Assembly: GCF_002196515.1 (NCBI RefSeq)
Contig: NZ_CP018835.1
Span: 1,550,001 to 1,614,000 of the forward strand
Length of the DNA stretch: 64,000 bases
Direction: 5' to 3'
Origin: Vibrio gazogenes
GTDB taxonomy: Bacteria; Pseudomonadota; Gammaproteobacteria; Enterobacterales; Vibrionaceae
Each line of letters starts with the position of its first letter. Positions within the stretch are counted from its first letter, which is position 1. Under the pieces are notes generated by a model that was not told the origin of the DNA, did not search any database, and saw only the letters and a list, made by a program, of their open reading frames with translations. This document shows positions 19,008 through 30,286 of this stretch, piece after piece. Made by a program: the position numbers and the translations under genes.

Positions 19008-20204
19008 TTAGTATCTCCCTTGCCGTGAACCAGTGCGTGGCTGAGATTCATCTTGCTTACCACTTTTCTGTGATTCAAGTTCGATATGATCATAGAGTGG
19101 AGATGATTTCAAATCTCTCTTAGTCTGCGTGTCGCCTTGCCCTGATAATTTATCAATTGGCAGATAGAGCAAGTTACCGCTCGATTTCGAATCAATCAGA
19201 ATTTTCGATGAATGAGTATAAACAGCTTGCATCGTATCAAGGTACAAACGGTTTCTTGTTACTTCCGGTGCTGCTTTATATTCAGGAAGTAATTTTTCAA
19301 ACTGAGCAACCCGACCGGTGGCTTCATTTAATACCCGTTCACTATACCCTTGCGCTTCTTTTTTCAAACGCTCTGCACGACCAGTCGCTTTAGGAAGCAC
19401 CTCATTTTTATAGGCTTCAGCTTCACGAATGAAGCGTTCTTCATCCTCTCGGGCTGCAATTGCGTCATCAAATGCATCTTTAACCTGCTCCGGTGGGCGG
19501 GCCGACTGGAAGTTCACATCAACAATCATTAAGCCCATATCATATTTCTTAATGATTTCATTCAATGTGTTTTGCGTCGTTTCGCGAATCTTCTGACGAC
19601 CACTGGTCAAAATACTATCCATCAGTGAATCACCAATGACAGCGCGCAATGCAGAGTCTGTCGCTTGACGTAAACTATCATCAGCACTCGTGACTTGATA
19701 GAGATACTTATATGGATCCGCCACTCGATACTGAATATCCATTCCGACGGTGACCACATTCTCATCTTTTGTCAGCATCAGCCCCTGCGCCCGTAATGAA
19801 CGAATGGCCTGCACATTGACAGGTTCGACTTCATCAATAAAGCGAGCTCGCCAGTTCAGACCTGGATTAACGATGTGATCGAACTTACCCAATCTCAGTA
19901 ACACGCCTCGCTCAGCTTCACCGATGGTATAAAATCCGGAGAAAAACCAAACTGCAACGGCGATAACAGCAATGATTCCAAATCCAATAGAACCACCACC
20001 GGGAAAAGAGGATCCTTTGTTGCCGCCTCCTTTCTTACCAAATTTACCGCTAATTTTTTGGCTCAATTTATTGAAGACTTCATCTAGATCCGGTGGCCCC
20101 TGATCACGTCCACCACGGTCACCATGGTCCTTATTGCCCCACGGATCTTTATCACGGTCATTATTACCATTACCGTTGTTATTACCAGGCTCATTCCACG
20201 CCAT
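19008..20204 (-). CDS. hflK: protease modulator HflK
   Basis: HflK pairs with HflC in the periplasm-facing FtsH regulatory cage. The first 70 residues are rich in Gly, Asn and Asp, a typical disordered N terminus. A membrane segment (about 72-91) precedes the SPFH domain (IGEAERGVLLRLGKF) and the coiled-coil part. Length 398. It starts 45 bp after hflX in the hfq-hflX-hflK-hflC order known from E. coli. Confidence 0.96.
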   Translation of the reverse strand: MAWNEPGNNNGNGNNDRDKDPWGNKDHGDRGGRDQGPPDLDEVFNKLSQKISGKFGKKGGGNKGSSFPGGGSIGFGIIAVIAVAVWFFSGFYTIGEAERGVLLRLGKFDHIVNPGLNWRARFIDEVEPVNVQAIRSLRAQGLMLTKDENVVTVGMDIQYRVADPYKYLYQVTSADDSLRQATDSALRAVIGDSLMDSILTSGRQKIRETTQNTLNEIIKKYDMGLMIVDVNFQSARPPEQVKDAFDDAIAAREDEERFIREAEAYKNEVLPKATGRAERLKKEAQGYSERVLNEATGRVAQFEKLLPEYKAAPEVTRNRLYLDTMQAVYTHSSKILIDSKSSGNLLYLPIDKLSGQGDTQTKRDLKSSPLYDHIELESQKSGKQDESQPRTGSRQGRY

Positions 20205-20249
20205 TAGTAATCTCCATCATTTGATATGACGTTATACTGTAGCAGTCCT

Positions 20250-21539
20250 TTAAGTAACTATAAAGTCACATAAAACTGCGTGTTCTCTTTTTTCTAGTCT
20301 AGACCAATCCGCCTGTTGCATACGAATAGAAATTAATAAATTTCCTTGTTGATCATATGATTCCTGCAAAATTGATCGATTCTTGAAGAAGAAGCTGCGC
20401 ATACGGCCCTGATGTTCAGGTGGAATACACAGTTGATATTGAACGATTTGTCCGGCTAAACGTTCTGTCAGCGCTTGGAAAAGTAGCTCAATACCAAGTC
20501 CTTCCATTGCTGAAACCCAAACGATTCGAGGGACACCTTCGTCATCTCGTTCAATTCTGGGTTGCTGACTTTCCATATTGTCGATCTTGTTCATCACCAG
20601 CAGAACCGGAACTTCATCTGCTTCAATTTCAGCAAGCACATCATCGACAGCTCTTATATTGTCACGAAAACGCTCATCACTTGCATCTACAACATGTAAC
20701 AAAATGTCAGCTTCTTGAGTTTCTTGTAATGTTGCTTTAAAAGCAGCCACTAAATCGTGGGGCAAATGACGAATAAATCCCACCGTATCGGCCAAGATTG
20801 CATTACCCACATCTTCGAGCTGAATTCTTCTCAGGGTGGGGTCTAATGTTGCAAATAGCTGATCGGCAGCATAAACACCCGCCTCGGTAATGCAGTTAAA
20901 TAATGTCGATTTACCAGCATTTGTATAACCAACGAGTGATATCGTGGGTACTTCAGCACGGTTTCGAGCTCTACGCCCTTGTTCTCGTTGTTTCGCAACT
21001 TTTTCTAAGCGACGTAATATCGCTTTAATCCGCTCACGCAATAAACGTCGGTCTGTTTCTAGCTGTGTTTCTCCGGGCCCCCGAAGACCGATCCCGCCTT
21101 TCTGGCGTTCAAGGTGAGTCCAACCCCGAACCAATCGAGTTGACAAATGGCGAAGCTGAGCAAGTTCGACTTGTAGCTTCCCTTCATGGGTTCGTGCTCG
21201 CTGAGCAAAGATATCAAGGATCAAACCAGTACGATCAATCACTCGACATTGACACAACGCCTCAAGGTTGCGCTCTTGGGCAGGAGAAAGGGCATGATTG
21301 AAGATTACGATTTCAGCTTCAGTTTGCATCACAGCTTGTGCGATTTCCTGAGCTTTACCCTCACCGACGTAGTATTTGGGGTGCGGAGCCTGACGACTAC
21401 CTGTTATCACTTGTAGTGTCGTGACTCCAGCGGAACTAACCAGCATTTCACATTCGCTGAGATCTTCCCACTCCCCTTCTTGCGTAAAGTTGATATGAAC
21501 AAGTACGGCTCGCTCACCGGCTTCATAACGGTCAAACAA
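20250..21539 (-). CDS. hflX: ribosome-associated GTPase HflX
   Basis: HflX binds the 50S subunit and splits stalled ribosomes, notably after heat shock. An N-terminal glycine-rich domain (VGEGKAQEIAQAV) and a helical linker (GPGETQLETDRRLLRERI) precede the GTPase domain with GYTNAGKSTLFN, DTVGFIRHLPH and MNKIDN. Length 429. It starts 32 bp downstream of hfq. Confidence 0.96.
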   Translation of the reverse strand: MFDRYEAGERAVLVHINFTQEGEWEDLSECEMLVSSAGVTTLQVITGSRQAPHPKYYVGEGKAQEIAQAVMQTEAEIVIFNHALSPAQERNLEALCQCRVIDRTGLILDIFAQRARTHEGKLQVELAQLRHLSTRLVRGWTHLERQKGGIGLRGPGETQLETDRRLLRERIKAILRRLEKVAKQREQGRRARNRAEVPTISLVGYTNAGKSTLFNCITEAGVYAADQLFATLDPTLRRIQLEDVGNAILADTVGFIRHLPHDLVAAFKATLQETQEADILLHVVDASDERFRDNIRAVDDVLAEIEADEVPVLLVMNKIDNMESQQPRIERDDEGVPRIVWVSAMEGLGIELLFQALTERLAGQIVQYQLCIPPEHQGRMRSFFFKNRSILQESYDQQGNLLISIRMQQADWSRLEKREHAVLCDFIVT

Positions 21540-21571
21540 GCTATCAACTCCTTATAAGATATTGTATATGA

Positions 21572-21862
<291 letters not shown>

Positions 21863-22015
21863 TTATTTAGCTAGTGGTACACCAAGCTTTGTGCAGCCTT
21901 TGCATCCGAGCTAAACGAATAAAGTAACATCCTGAGACACTCAAGTTATGGCGCTTCTGGACCAAAATTTCAAGTGACATGTCCATAAAGGATGTACGAC
22001 ACAAAAACGATCACA

Positions 22016-22963
22016 TTATACACAGCGTACTCGATAAGAAGCTATCGAATTCGATATAATTTCATACGCTTGGTCAATATTCTCGCTATCCAACCAAGTC
22101 AGATCATTCCAGCTACGGAGCCATGTGATCTGGCGTTTGGCTAATTGACGTGTGGCACAAATACCACGATAAATTGCTTCATCAAGCGAACAATTCCCGT
22201 CTAAATACTCCCACATCTGTCGGTAACCGACACAACGAATAGAAGGCAAATCTGCGTGGAGCTCTTGACGAGCATATAACGCTTTGACCTCTTCTTCAAA
22301 TCCCGCTTCGATCATCTGATTAAAGCGAATTTCAATTCGCCGGTGAAGCTCGGAGCGCTCCTGAGGCGCAATCGCGAACTGTACCACATCAAATGGTAGC
22401 ACTTCTCCCTTTGTTCGCGTCAATTCAGTCAAAGTTTTTCCAGAAATTCGATAAACTTCGAGTGCTCTGGATAACCTTTGCGGATCATTCGGGTGGATCC
22501 GCTCAGCCGATTCTGGATCAATCTCAGCAAGTTGTTGGTGAAGAACCAACCATCCTGAATCGGCAGCTTCTTGTTCAATCTGTTGTCGAATCTCAGCGTC
22601 GGCTGCCGGTAAAGGAGATAATCCTTCGAGCAATGCTTTAAAATACAACATCGTGCCGCCAACCAAGAGTGGGATCTTACCTTTTTGCACAATTTCTTGC
22701 ATATGCTGGAGCGCATCCCGACGAAAATCAGCTGCTGAATAGGCCAATTCAGGTTCCAGAATATCGATCAACCGATGAGGTGCCTGTGCCAGTTCTGCTG
22801 CCGTCGGTTTGGCGGTGCCGATATTCATGCCTCGGTAAATCAATGCTGAATCAACACTAATGATTTCAATAGGAAAATGCTGACAGAGTCGGATTGCTAA
22901 ATCAGTTTTTCCTGACGCGGTTGGCCCCATTAAGAATAAGGCCAGAGGTCGTTGTTGGCTCAT
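22016..22963 (-). CDS. miaA: tRNA dimethylallyltransferase
   Basis: MiaA transfers a dimethylallyl group to A37 of tRNAs that read UNN codons, the first step of ms2i6A. The P-loop [14 protein letters not shown], the [17 protein letters not shown] segment and the central [15 protein letters not shown] are diagnostic. Length 315. It overlaps mutL by 4 bp (ATGA), so translation is coupled. Confidence 0.97.
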   Translation of the reverse strand: MSQQRPLALFLMGPTASGKTDLAIRLCQHFPIEIISVDSALIYRGMNIGTAKPTAAELAQAPHRLIDILEPELAYSAADFRRDALQHMQEIVQKGKIPLLVGGTMLYFKALLEGLSPLPAADAEIRQQIEQEAADSGWLVLHQQLAEIDPESAERIHPNDPQRLSRALEVYRISGKTLTELTRTKGEVLPFDVVQFAIAPQERSELHRRIEIRFNQMIEAGFEEEVKALYARQELHADLPSIRCVGYRQMWEYLDGNCSLDEAIYRGICATRQLAKRQITWLRSWNDLTWLDSENIDQAYEIISNSIASYRVRCV

Positions 22964-24921
22964 GAGTTAAATGCTGTAATCGTTGCCGAAAAATCCACCG
23001 GACGAACAAACGCCCTATCTTCTAAAGGCAGTTGCTCAAAATAAAGCTGCTCAACATCAGCGATGAGTTGAATCGCTTGTGACAAAGTGTAGTCACTTTG
23101 TTCGGTATTCGCATAATCAGCCAGCCATTCTGTCACACAGGCTAGCAGTGCGGATGGATCATTCTGGTTTAAAGAAGAGGCGTAAGATACCAGATCTGGA
23201 ATTAATTTCTGCAAATTCTGCTGCCGGAGCGGTTGTGGGACGCTCATCACCATTAAGGTATCGGAGGAACGCTTTTTCAACTCAATGCCCAGTCGTAAGA
23301 AAACGTCCTGATACGATGTCGCGCAGGATAGCTGCTCACGCGTCACCTTCAAAGACAAGGGAACTAAAAGCGGCTGTCCTTTGCGGGATTGCGAGGAGGC
23401 ATCAAGTTGCCTTTGTAGCCGCAAGTAATTGGCTCTCGCAAGCGCAACCATACAGCAGGCGTTTCCGGTACTCATTAATAGGAACTTCCCTTCAATCACC
23501 GCAACAGCTTTACCCAGAGCCCTGACCTCATTCGTCTCAATACTATCAAACACGCCTTGGGGATGATGTGTATCCGCTACAGATGAGCTCGGCTCAGAAG
23601 GATCATGAGGGACGCTCATTAATTGCTGATAAATTTTTGCTTCTTTCAGGGACGTCGCTTTGGTCTGACTCCGATTCCCTGAGTTGCTCCCGCCAGCAAG
23701 AGAAGACGAGCGCCCAGACTGTGACTGCCAAGGCTGGGAGAGGCTGCTTTCCCGAACACTACCCCGAGCATCCTCAGAACTCACTCTTCCCGGATAAGAT
23801 GGCGTTTTGTCAATTGCATCGAGTAATTGTGATGAAAGTTGGGGCGATTCTGACGGTTCATCGGTCTCATCAACCGTCTGATGATGAAATGCGGATCGAC
23901 TGACTGCCGGCTCATCAATGTGTTGCCCTTGTGCAAGCGCACTGCTGATGGCCTGATAGATAAAATCGTGAACCAAACGCGCCTGATGAAAACGCACTTC
24001 ATGTTTCGCCGGATGTACATTGACATCAACCTGTCGTGGATCTAACTCAATATACAGTACATAAGCTGCATACTGGTCTGGGTTCAAGCTCCTTTCATAA
24101 CTCTGACGGATGGCATGATTGATCAATTTATCTTTCATCATACGGCCGTTAACATAACAATATTGCAAATCACTTTGTTGTCTCGCTCCCTCGGGGGTCG
24201 AGATCCACCCATGCAATATCAGCCCCTGATGCTCAAGTTCAACCTTCAACATATGCCTGACGAATGGCTGACCACAGACGGCAGCAATGCGTTTTTCTTT
24301 TTGCGGTTCAGTCTGCGCTGCACGATACTGACGTACGATTTTGCCATTGTGCTTAAGGAAAATCGTGACATCAAAGCGACTCAATGCAATCCGTTTGAGC
24401 ACTTCTTCAATATGAGTAAATTCAGTTTTCTCTGTCCGTAAAAATTTTCTTCTGGCTGGCGTATTAAAAAACAGATCCAACACTTCAACCGTTGTGCCCA
24501 CGGGATGGGCGGCAGGCTGAAGTTGTACGGCCATATCACGGCCTTCACTATAAGCCAGCCATGCCTCATCCTGCGTTGCCGGACGCGATGTTAACGAAAG
24601 ACGGGAGACAGAACTGATACTTGCCAGCGCTTCCCCGCGGAATCCCAGACTGATAATGGCTTCCAGATCATCAAGAGAGTGAATTTTTGAAGTCGCGTGA
24701 CGACTGAGGGCTAGCGTGAGCTCATCTTTTTCAATCCCATGTCCATTATCTCTGACACGGATCAGCTTCGCGCCCCCCTTCTCAATATCAATATCGATTC
24801 GGGTAGCACCGGAATCCAGACTATTTTCAACCAACTCTTTTACAACTGAGGCCGGTCTTTCAACAACTTCTCCGGCCGCAATCTGGTTTGCCAACCGAGC
24901 TGGTAAAATTTCTATCGTCAT
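22960..24921 (-). CDS. mutL: DNA mismatch repair protein MutL
   Basis: MutL links MutS mismatch recognition to MutH and UvrD. The N-terminal GHKL ATPase (residues 1-330) shows [26 protein letters not shown] and [11 protein letters not shown] Ser/Gln-rich linker (about 350-450) leads to the C-terminal dimerisation domain. The metal-binding endonuclease motif of MutH-less species is not evident, as expected where MutH is used. 653 residues; 5 bp from amiB. Confidence 0.97.
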   Translation of the reverse strand: MTIEILPARLANQIAAGEVVERPASVVKELVENSLDSGATRIDIDIEKGGAKLIRVRDNGHGIEKDELTLALSRHATSKIHSLDDLEAIISLGFRGEALASISSVSRLSLTSRPATQDEAWLAYSEGRDMAVQLQPAAHPVGTTVEVLDLFFNTPARRKFLRTEKTEFTHIEEVLKRIALSRFDVTIFLKHNGKIVRQYRAAQTEPQKEKRIAAVCGQPFVRHMLKVELEHQGLILHGWISTPEGARQQSDLQYCYVNGRMMKDKLINHAIRQSYERSLNPDQYAAYVLYIELDPRQVDVNVHPAKHEVRFHQARLVHDFIYQAISSALAQGQHIDEPAVSRSAFHHQTVDETDEPSESPQLSSQLLDAIDKTPSYPGRVSSEDARGSVRESSLSQPWQSQSGRSSSLAGGSNSGNRSQTKATSLKEAKIYQQLMSVPHDPSEPSSSVADTHHPQGVFDSIETNEVRALGKAVAVIEGKFLLMSTGNACCMVALARANYLRLQRQLDASSQSRKGQPLLVPLSLKVTREQLSCATSYQDVFLRLGIELKKRSSDTLMVMSVPQPLRQQNLQKLIPDLVSYASSLNQNDPSALLACVTEWLADYANTEQSDYTLSQAIQLIADVEQLYFEQLPLEDRAFVRPVDFSATITAFNS

Positions 24922-24926
24922 AGGAT

Positions 24927-26648
24927 TTATCTATTGGGAATAATAAGTATCTGTTTAACCGCTAACTGATCTGAATGGAGCTGGTTTGCCTGACGGATAC
25001 TGTCGATACTCACACCATAGTCTTTTGCAATCTTACTTAAATACTCACCACGTTTAACCTGATGTTTTCGTAAGGGTTTATCTTTCAGGCTTACTGTAAT
25101 TTTCAGCTTCTGACCGACACGCAAGACAGATGAGCGAAGTCGATTTTCTTTACGTATCGCACCGACACTCACTTTATACTTATTGGCAATCGCCCCCAAG
25201 TATTCACCGGATTTAACTGTATGCGTAATCACTTCAGTTTCAACCGGATTTTTGATTTCAGGCACCACAATCGGGTTCGAATGACTGCTTGGAATGATGA
25301 GAGCCTGTCCAACCTTCAACATCGATGATTTCAAATGATTCTCACGTGTTAAGGTCGCAGTGCTCACACCATATCTCTGGGCAATCACAGACAAAGATTC
25401 ACCAGACTGAACCACATGTTTTCTGGCTTTTTTACGGTTGGCAAACAATGTCCCCTCAGGCGGCCGATCTTCAAAGTAGTTCACAACTGCCTTTGCTATC
25501 GCTTTCGAGAGCTTATTCTGATGGCTACTCTGAAATAACAAACGTTCCTCTGTCGGGTTAGAAATAAATCCGGTTTCAACCAGAACAGATGGAATATCCG
25601 GAGACTTCAGTACCGCGAGGCTCGCATTAACTGGTGTCTTTTTATGTAGCCTGGCCACCTTCCCTAACTCTTTCAAGATATCTCTGGCGACGGTATAACC
25701 TTCTTTCTGAGAATGGCTAAACTGTAAATCTAATAAGGTCTGACTAATATTTTTGTCATTATTTCTTTTCGCCAAAACCTGCCCAGCCCCACCGAGCAAC
25801 TCAGATTGGCGTTCATGATCTTCGACCCACTTTGCAATTTCGGTATTGGCACGACGGGTATTCAGCACAAACACAGAAGCGCCTCTGGGTTTTGGCGACG
25901 TAAACGCATCCGCATGAATGGAAATCAACAGATGCGCTTTATTTTTTCTGGCAATCTCAGAACGTCGGTTAAGATTGACAAAATAATCACCTTTGCGAGT
26001 CAGTACCGCTCTCATTCCGGGAACAGCATTGAGTTGGGCGGCAAGTTTTTTCGCCACACTTAATGTTACATTTTTCTCGTATTTGCCCTTTGGCCCGATA
26101 GAGCCGGGATCTTCCCCACCGTGTCCAGCATCAATTGCAACGACAATATCGGCGTTCCCTTGATACTGAGAGGCATCTTTCGCAACCTGGGCGGTTGAAG
26201 AAGACGAGGCGCTAGAATTTGAACTCGATTCATCATGAGGCAAATCAATGACAAGACGATGCCCGTATTCCTGTTTGGGTGTGGGAGCCAGTTTAAATAT
26301 TTGTGGCGATACTTTTTTCTTGAGTTCGAACACCAGACGATACGTGCCTGACTTTGGGGGCGAGCTCTTTCTGATTTTTTTCAGCACGTCACTATCGCTG
26401 ACCGCTATTGGGAGCTTGGCCCGAACACCAGTATTCGCTAAATCAATGACAAGCCGACTAGGATGGCTCAACGTAAAATAACTGTAATGGGCTTCTCCGC
26501 TCAGATCGATAACAACACGTGTTTCATCCGGAGAAGGCCAAACTCGAATACCTTGAATAGAATTTGCCTGCGCAAACTGGCTGACAGTTAAGGTAACTAA
26601 ACCTAAAAAAACAAAAATGAAAGAATAAAGGTACTTAACGTTTCTCAT
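24927..26648 (-). CDS. amiB: N-acetylmuramoyl-L-alanine amidase with three LysM repeats
   Basis: A periplasmic zinc amidase that cuts septal peptidoglycan at division. A signal peptide (about 1-28) precedes the septum-targeting AMIN domain (about 30-130). The Amidase_3 domain (about 168-395) carries zinc ligands in [12 protein letters not shown] and SIHADAF and the catalytic glutamate in [10 protein letters not shown]. Three C-terminal LysM repeats ([30 protein letters not shown]) bind glycan. E. coli AmiB lacks LysM, but vibrio AmiB carries them. It needs an activator of the EnvC type, which is also in this window. Overlaps tsaE by 4 bp. Confidence 0.94.
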   Translation of the reverse strand: MRNVKYLYSFIFVFLGLVTLTVSQFAQANSIQGIRVWPSPDETRVVIDLSGEAHYSYFTLSHPSRLVIDLANTGVRAKLPIAVSDSDVLKKIRKSSPPKSGTYRLVFELKKKVSPQIFKLAPTPKQEYGHRLVIDLPHDESSSNSSASSSSTAQVAKDASQYQGNADIVVAIDAGHGGEDPGSIGPKGKYEKNVTLSVAKKLAAQLNAVPGMRAVLTRKGDYFVNLNRRSEIARKNKAHLLISIHADAFTSPKPRGASVFVLNTRRANTEIAKWVEDHERQSELLGGAGQVLAKRNNDKNISQTLLDLQFSHSQKEGYTVARDILKELGKVARLHKKTPVNASLAVLKSPDIPSVLVETGFISNPTEERLLFQSSHQNKLSKAIAKAVVNYFEDRPPEGTLFANRKKARKHVVQSGESLSVIAQRYGVSTATLTRENHLKSSMLKVGQALIIPSSHSNPIVVPEIKNPVETEVITHTVKSGEYLGAIANKYKVSVGAIRKENRLRSSVLRVGQKLKITVSLKDKPLRKHQVKRGEYLSKIAKDYGVSIDSIRQANQLHSDQLAVKQILIIPNR

Positions 26649-27109
26649 AACTCCAACTGACTCAGTAACGTTCGTCCGTATTCACCGTTTGCAGACAGAA
26701 CAACAATTCTGCTCTCTCCGTCATAGCGAATATCTATCTCTATATCAGCCGAAGGCAATAGACCTGCACCTTTTTCCGGCCACTCAACCAAACAGATTGC
26801 ATCAGGGGTAAAATAATCTCGGATGCCCATAAACTCGAGCTCTTCTGGATCTGCCAACCGATAGAGGTCAAAATGATAAACTTGCCATTGATCTAGCTGA
26901 TAAGGTTCGACCAAAGTGTAAGTCGGGCTTTTTACATTCCCCTGATGCCCTAAGGCTTGAATGAAGCCTCGGCACAATGTTGTTTTTCCTGCCCCTAAAT
27001 CGCCATGCAAGTAGAACGTTGTTTGACGAGAACATATCAAAGCAAGATGACTGCCTAATCTTACGGTTTCAGCCTCATCCTTTAATAGCAGCGTCTTCGT
27101 CTCCATCAA
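26645..27109 (-). CDS. tsaE: tRNA threonylcarbamoyladenosine biosynthesis ATPase TsaE
   Basis: TsaE is the ATPase of the TsaBDE complex that makes t6A37 in ANN-decoding tRNAs. The 154 residues carry the P-loop [15 protein letters not shown] (about 35-49) and the conserved [11 protein letters not shown] and YHFDLYRL segments. First gene of the tsaE-amiB-mutL-miaA chain on this strand; divergent from queG. Confidence 0.95.
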   Translation of the reverse strand: MMETKTLLLKDEAETVRLGSHLALICSRQTTFYLHGDLGAGKTTLCRGFIQALGHQGNVKSPTYTLVEPYQLDQWQVYHFDLYRLADPEELEFMGIRDYFTPDAICLVEWPEKGAGLLPSADIEIDIRYDGESRIVVLSANGEYGRTLLSQLEL

Positions 27110-27304
27110 TTCGATCTCTTATATTGTTAACAAATTCATTTACGGACTCCGATAGTAAACTGGGTTGGAATCAAGAGACAAGTATTCTTCTGTAAGGGAT
27201 TGGAAAAAACATTCCTGACATGTCCACTATTCCCTAAGATCACTCACTGGATCTACCCATATGGATCCGTTAAGATCCCTGTCCCATTTTACCGAGTGAG
27301 CACC

Positions 27305-28420
27305 ATGGACTATCAAGCATTAGCAGATAAAATCAAAATCTGGGCTCAAGCACTTGGATTTGAGAAAGTCGGTATCTGTGATGTTGATCTCACCGAACAT
27401 GAGGCTGAGCTGCAACGCTGGTTAGATGCTGGGTATCACGGTGATATGGACTGGATGGCTCGTCACGGAATGTTGCGGGCAAGACCGCAAGAACTTCATC
27501 CGGGCACAATACGTGTCATCAGCGTTCGCATGAATTACTTACCGCCACAAGCCCACTTTGCCAGTAATCTGGATACTCCCACTCACGCCTATATTAGTCG
27601 CTATGCGTTGGGGCGTGACTACCATAAGCTGGTAAGAAAACAACTGAAAAAACTCGGGGATAAGATTAGACAAGAAGTCGGGGAGCTCAATGCTCGACCT
27701 TTTGTTGATTCAGCCCCGATTCTAGAGCGCCCCCTAGCTCAGAAAGCTGGGCTAGGCTGGACGGGGAAGCATTCACTGATTCTGGATCAAGACGCAGGCT
27801 CATGGTTTTTTCTCGGAGAGTTATTGGTGGATATCCCACTGCCAGTTGATCAACCGAGTCAGAACCAATGTGGTCATTGTCGAGCATGTGTGACCTCTTG
27901 CCCTACTGGTGCAATCGTCGCTGACGGTGTCGTCGATGCCAGACGCTGCATTTCATATCTCACTATCGAATTTTCGGGAATCATCCCACTTGAGTTTCGC
28001 AAAGCGATTGGTAACCGTATTTATGGGTGTGATGATTGTCAGTTAGTTTGTCCCTGGAATCGCGCTGCTTCCCTCACCGAGCAATCAGACTTTCATCGTC
28101 GAAATGTTTTTGCTCATCCAGATCTGGTCGAGCTATTTGAATGGGAGGAAGAAACTTTCTTACAAAACACCGAAGGTTCAGCGATTCGACGTATTGGCCA
28201 CCAGCAATGGTTAAGAAATATTGCGATCGCCATGGGAAACGCCCCTTATTCTGAACAAATTGTGCTAGCTTTAGAAAAGCGGATGGGAGAAACAGAATTA
28301 CTGGATGTTCATATCCGTTGGTCGTTAGAGCAGCATCAACAAAAACAGCGACAAGAACAAAATCGGAAGCATGACAGACTGATTCGTATTATTCAGAAGG
28401 GATTACCCAGAGACGCATAG
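27305..28420 (+). CDS. queG: epoxyqueuosine reductase
   Basis: QueG is a cobalamin-dependent [4Fe-4S] enzyme that reduces epoxyqueuosine to queuosine at tRNA position 34. From ATG 27305 the protein has 371 residues. An upstream in-frame start at 27200 is rejected because its extra 35 residues are unlike the family. Two cluster motifs are intact: CGHCRACVTSCP (C189, C192, C195, C199) and CDDCQLVCPWN (C242, C245, C249). The proposed catalytic aspartate lies in RPFVDSAPILER (D135). The divergent tsaE/queG order matches E. coli. Confidence 0.95.
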   Translation: MDYQALADKIKIWAQALGFEKVGICDVDLTEHEAELQRWLDAGYHGDMDWMARHGMLRARPQELHPGTIRVISVRMNYLPPQAHFASNLDTPTHAYISRYALGRDYHKLVRKQLKKLGDKIRQEVGELNARPFVDSAPILERPLAQKAGLGWTGKHSLILDQDAGSWFFLGELLVDIPLPVDQPSQNQCGHCRACVTSCPTGAIVADGVVDARRCISYLTIEFSGIIPLEFRKAIGNRIYGCDDCQLVCPWNRAASLTEQSDFHRRNVFAHPDLVELFEWEEETFLQNTEGSAIRRIGHQQWLRNIAIAMGNAPYSEQIVLALEKRMGETELLDVHIRWSLEQHQQKQRQEQNRKHDRLIRIIQKGLPRDA

Positions 28421-28957
28421 CTTACTGCCTTGTCAAGCAAGCGACTCAAGCAAAATTACAACTTATTTTGACATGATGCCCAAATATTTTGATGTGGAAA
28501 AAACTTTCACATTCACTTTTTTTGTTTGTGATTGGAAGAGTTAACCACATTGCAAAGATATGACAAGGATCAATGCATGCGACACAAAAGATCAATTACA
28601 AATGTTGTTCACAACTAAACAAAACAGCTAAACTCATTTAAAAACATACAGTTAGTAAAAATAAGCATTTCCAACTATAACTCAGTTGTTTTACAAGATC
28701 TTTTGCTATCTCCTTTTCCTGTCTCACCAAAAATAGATTACCCACCGACTTATCCACAAACCAGATTCTGTGGATAACTCTGTTAGCGAAAATTAGACAT
28801 CTCACGTGCAGCACTGGTTTCATCAGGGTTCGTCAGTGTACAGATTGGGTAAAAACAGGAGTATATTAGTCGGCCTGTTCGACTGGATATTTTTGTAAGG
28901 AGTTTATGCTTCACAGCATGAAGAAAGAGCGTGACAAATTTAGCATTAATTCTGAAC
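28421..28957. promoter_or_regulatory. datA-like intergenic region with clustered DnaA boxes
   Basis: A 537-bp gene-free, AT-rich stretch. Two perfect DnaA boxes (TTATCCACA) lie in inverted orientation 11 bp apart at 28750-28758 and 28769-28777. Near matches lie upstream: TTTTCCACA (complement, 28493-28501), TTAACCACA (28541-28549) and TTGTTCACA (28605-28613). In E. coli the DnaA-titrating, RIDA-independent control locus datA sits in the same neighbourhood, by the tRNA-Gly genes and queG. A convincing IHF site was not found. The identity as datA is inferred from box cluster plus gene order. Confidence 0.6.
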
Positions 28958-29033
28958 TGGAGCGACACACGGGGTTCGAACCCGTGACCTCAACCTTGGC
29001 AAGGTTGCGCTCTACCAACTGAGCTAGTGTCGC
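28958..29033 (-). tRNA. tRNA-Gly (GCC), array copy 1
   Basis: A 76-nt cloverleaf on the minus strand with encoded CCA. The anticodon loop is TTGCCAA, the T loop GTTCGAACC. Sequence is the same as the two other Gly copies here and close to E. coli glyV/X/Y. Last gene of the five-tRNA transcript. Confidence 0.97.
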
Positions 29034-29056
29034 ATGTCATTAAACTAAATTAAAAT

Positions 29057-29133
<77 letters not shown>

Positions 29134-29169
29134 TCCATGATATTACCGCTTAAGCGCTAATATGAAACT

Positions 29170-29245
29170 TGGAGCGACACACGGGGTTCGAACCCGTGAC
29201 CTCAACCTTGGCAAGGTTGCGCTCTACCAACTGAGCTAGTGTCGC
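29170..29245 (-). tRNA. tRNA-Gly (GCC), array copy 2
   Basis: A 76-nt copy with the same sequence as array copies 1 and 3, anticodon GCC, CCA encoded. Confidence 0.97.
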
Positions 29246-29268
29246 ATATCATTAACTAAAATTAAAAT

Positions 29269-29345
<77 letters not shown>

Positions 29346-29382
29346 TCCATTCACATTACTACTCAAGCAGTAATATGTATTC

Positions 29383-29458
29383 TGGAGCGACACACGGGGT
29401 TCGAACCCGTGACCTCAACCTTGGCAAGGTTGCGCTCTACCAACTGAGCTAGTGTCGC
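29383..29458 (-). tRNA. tRNA-Gly (GCC), array copy 3
   Basis: A 76-nt copy, first in the transcript. It lies 34 bp downstream of the -10 element of the array promoter. Confidence 0.97.
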
Positions 29459-29492
29459 ACAAAACAACGCTTTACGTCGTTTAGGGCTGCGA

Positions 29493-29520
29493 ATTATAAG
29501 AGCATTTTTTTCTGATGCAA
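29493..29520 (-). promoter_or_regulatory. promoter of the Gly/fMet tRNA array
   Basis: On the minus strand a -35 TTGCAT (plus 29515-29520) and a perfect -10 TATAAT (plus 29493-29498) are 16 bp apart. A GC-rich discriminator (TCGCAGCCC) follows, as in stringently controlled stable-RNA promoters. The upstream side is rich in A and T runs and could act as an UP element. Confidence 0.85.
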
Positions 29521-29601
29521 GCTTTTCATTTAAAAAAACTGAGTTTTTTTTTAGATTGCAGAAAAAGCGAACAATATCGCATTGTAATGCTCTCAAATCA
29601 T

Positions 29602-30147
29602 TCAAATCGTCAATATTGTTTTTCGATAATATTGCAGTTCAGCAATCGATTCCCGGATGTCATCCAACGCTAGATGGCTTCCCTTCTTCTGAAATCCATC
29701 CAAAATCTCTGGCTGCCAACGTTTGGTCAGCTCTTTCAACGTACTCACATCCAGATATCGATAATGGAAATAAGCTTCCAACGCCGGCATATACTTCACC
29801 AGAAAACGACGATCCTGACCAATACTGTTTCCGCAGATTGGCGATTTCCCTTTGGGGACCCACTGTTCTAAAAACTGGATCGTCAATCGGACTGCTTCTG
29901 CTTCAGTCACCGCACTTTGCCGTACCCGTTCCACCAAACCACTTTGGGTATGCGTCGTTACACACCATTCATCCATCTTAGCCAACTCTTGCTCTGATTG
30001 ATGAATCGCGAGTACCGGGCCTTCAGCCAGAATGTTTAATTCGCTATCTGTCACAATCGTGGCAATTTCAATAATCTTGTGTACTTCCGGATCGAGACCT
30101 GTCATCTCTAAATCAATCCAAATCAGATTTTGATCATTTAAAGCCAT
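29602..30147 (-). CDS. orn: oligoribonuclease
   Basis: Orn degrades dinucleotides left by other exoribonucleases, including pGpG from cyclic-di-GMP. The DEDDh exonuclease motifs are present: [10 protein letters not shown] (Exo I), the middle aspartate in [11 protein letters not shown] (Exo II) and the C-terminal [12 protein letters not shown] with H and D (Exo III). 181 residues, normal size. Divergent from rsgA, and upstream of the tRNA array on the same strand as in E. coli. Confidence 0.97.
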   Translation of the reverse strand: MALNDQNLIWIDLEMTGLDPEVHKIIEIATIVTDSELNILAEGPVLAIHQSEQELAKMDEWCVTTHTQSGLVERVRQSAVTEAEAVRLTIQFLEQWVPKGKSPICGNSIGQDRRFLVKYMPALEAYFHYRYLDVSTLKELTKRWQPEILDGFQKKGSHLALDDIRESIAELQYYRKTILTI

Positions 30148-30286
30148 TACACTTACCTGTATAGGTTTGATAATAAAAAATGTACTATACCCAAATTATA
30201 CGCGGTGAGATAGTTTGAACCGATGAATGCTGTCAGCGACATCAATGGTTCATACCACTCAGCTTTAACACAGTGAAAGTAATATT

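Noticed and set aside
28493..28777. Chromosomal replication origin (oriC) because of DnaA boxes
   Set aside because: The usual oriC neighbours (mnmG, mioC, rpmH, dnaA) are absent and there is no AT-rich 13-mer array. Gene context points to a datA-type site instead.
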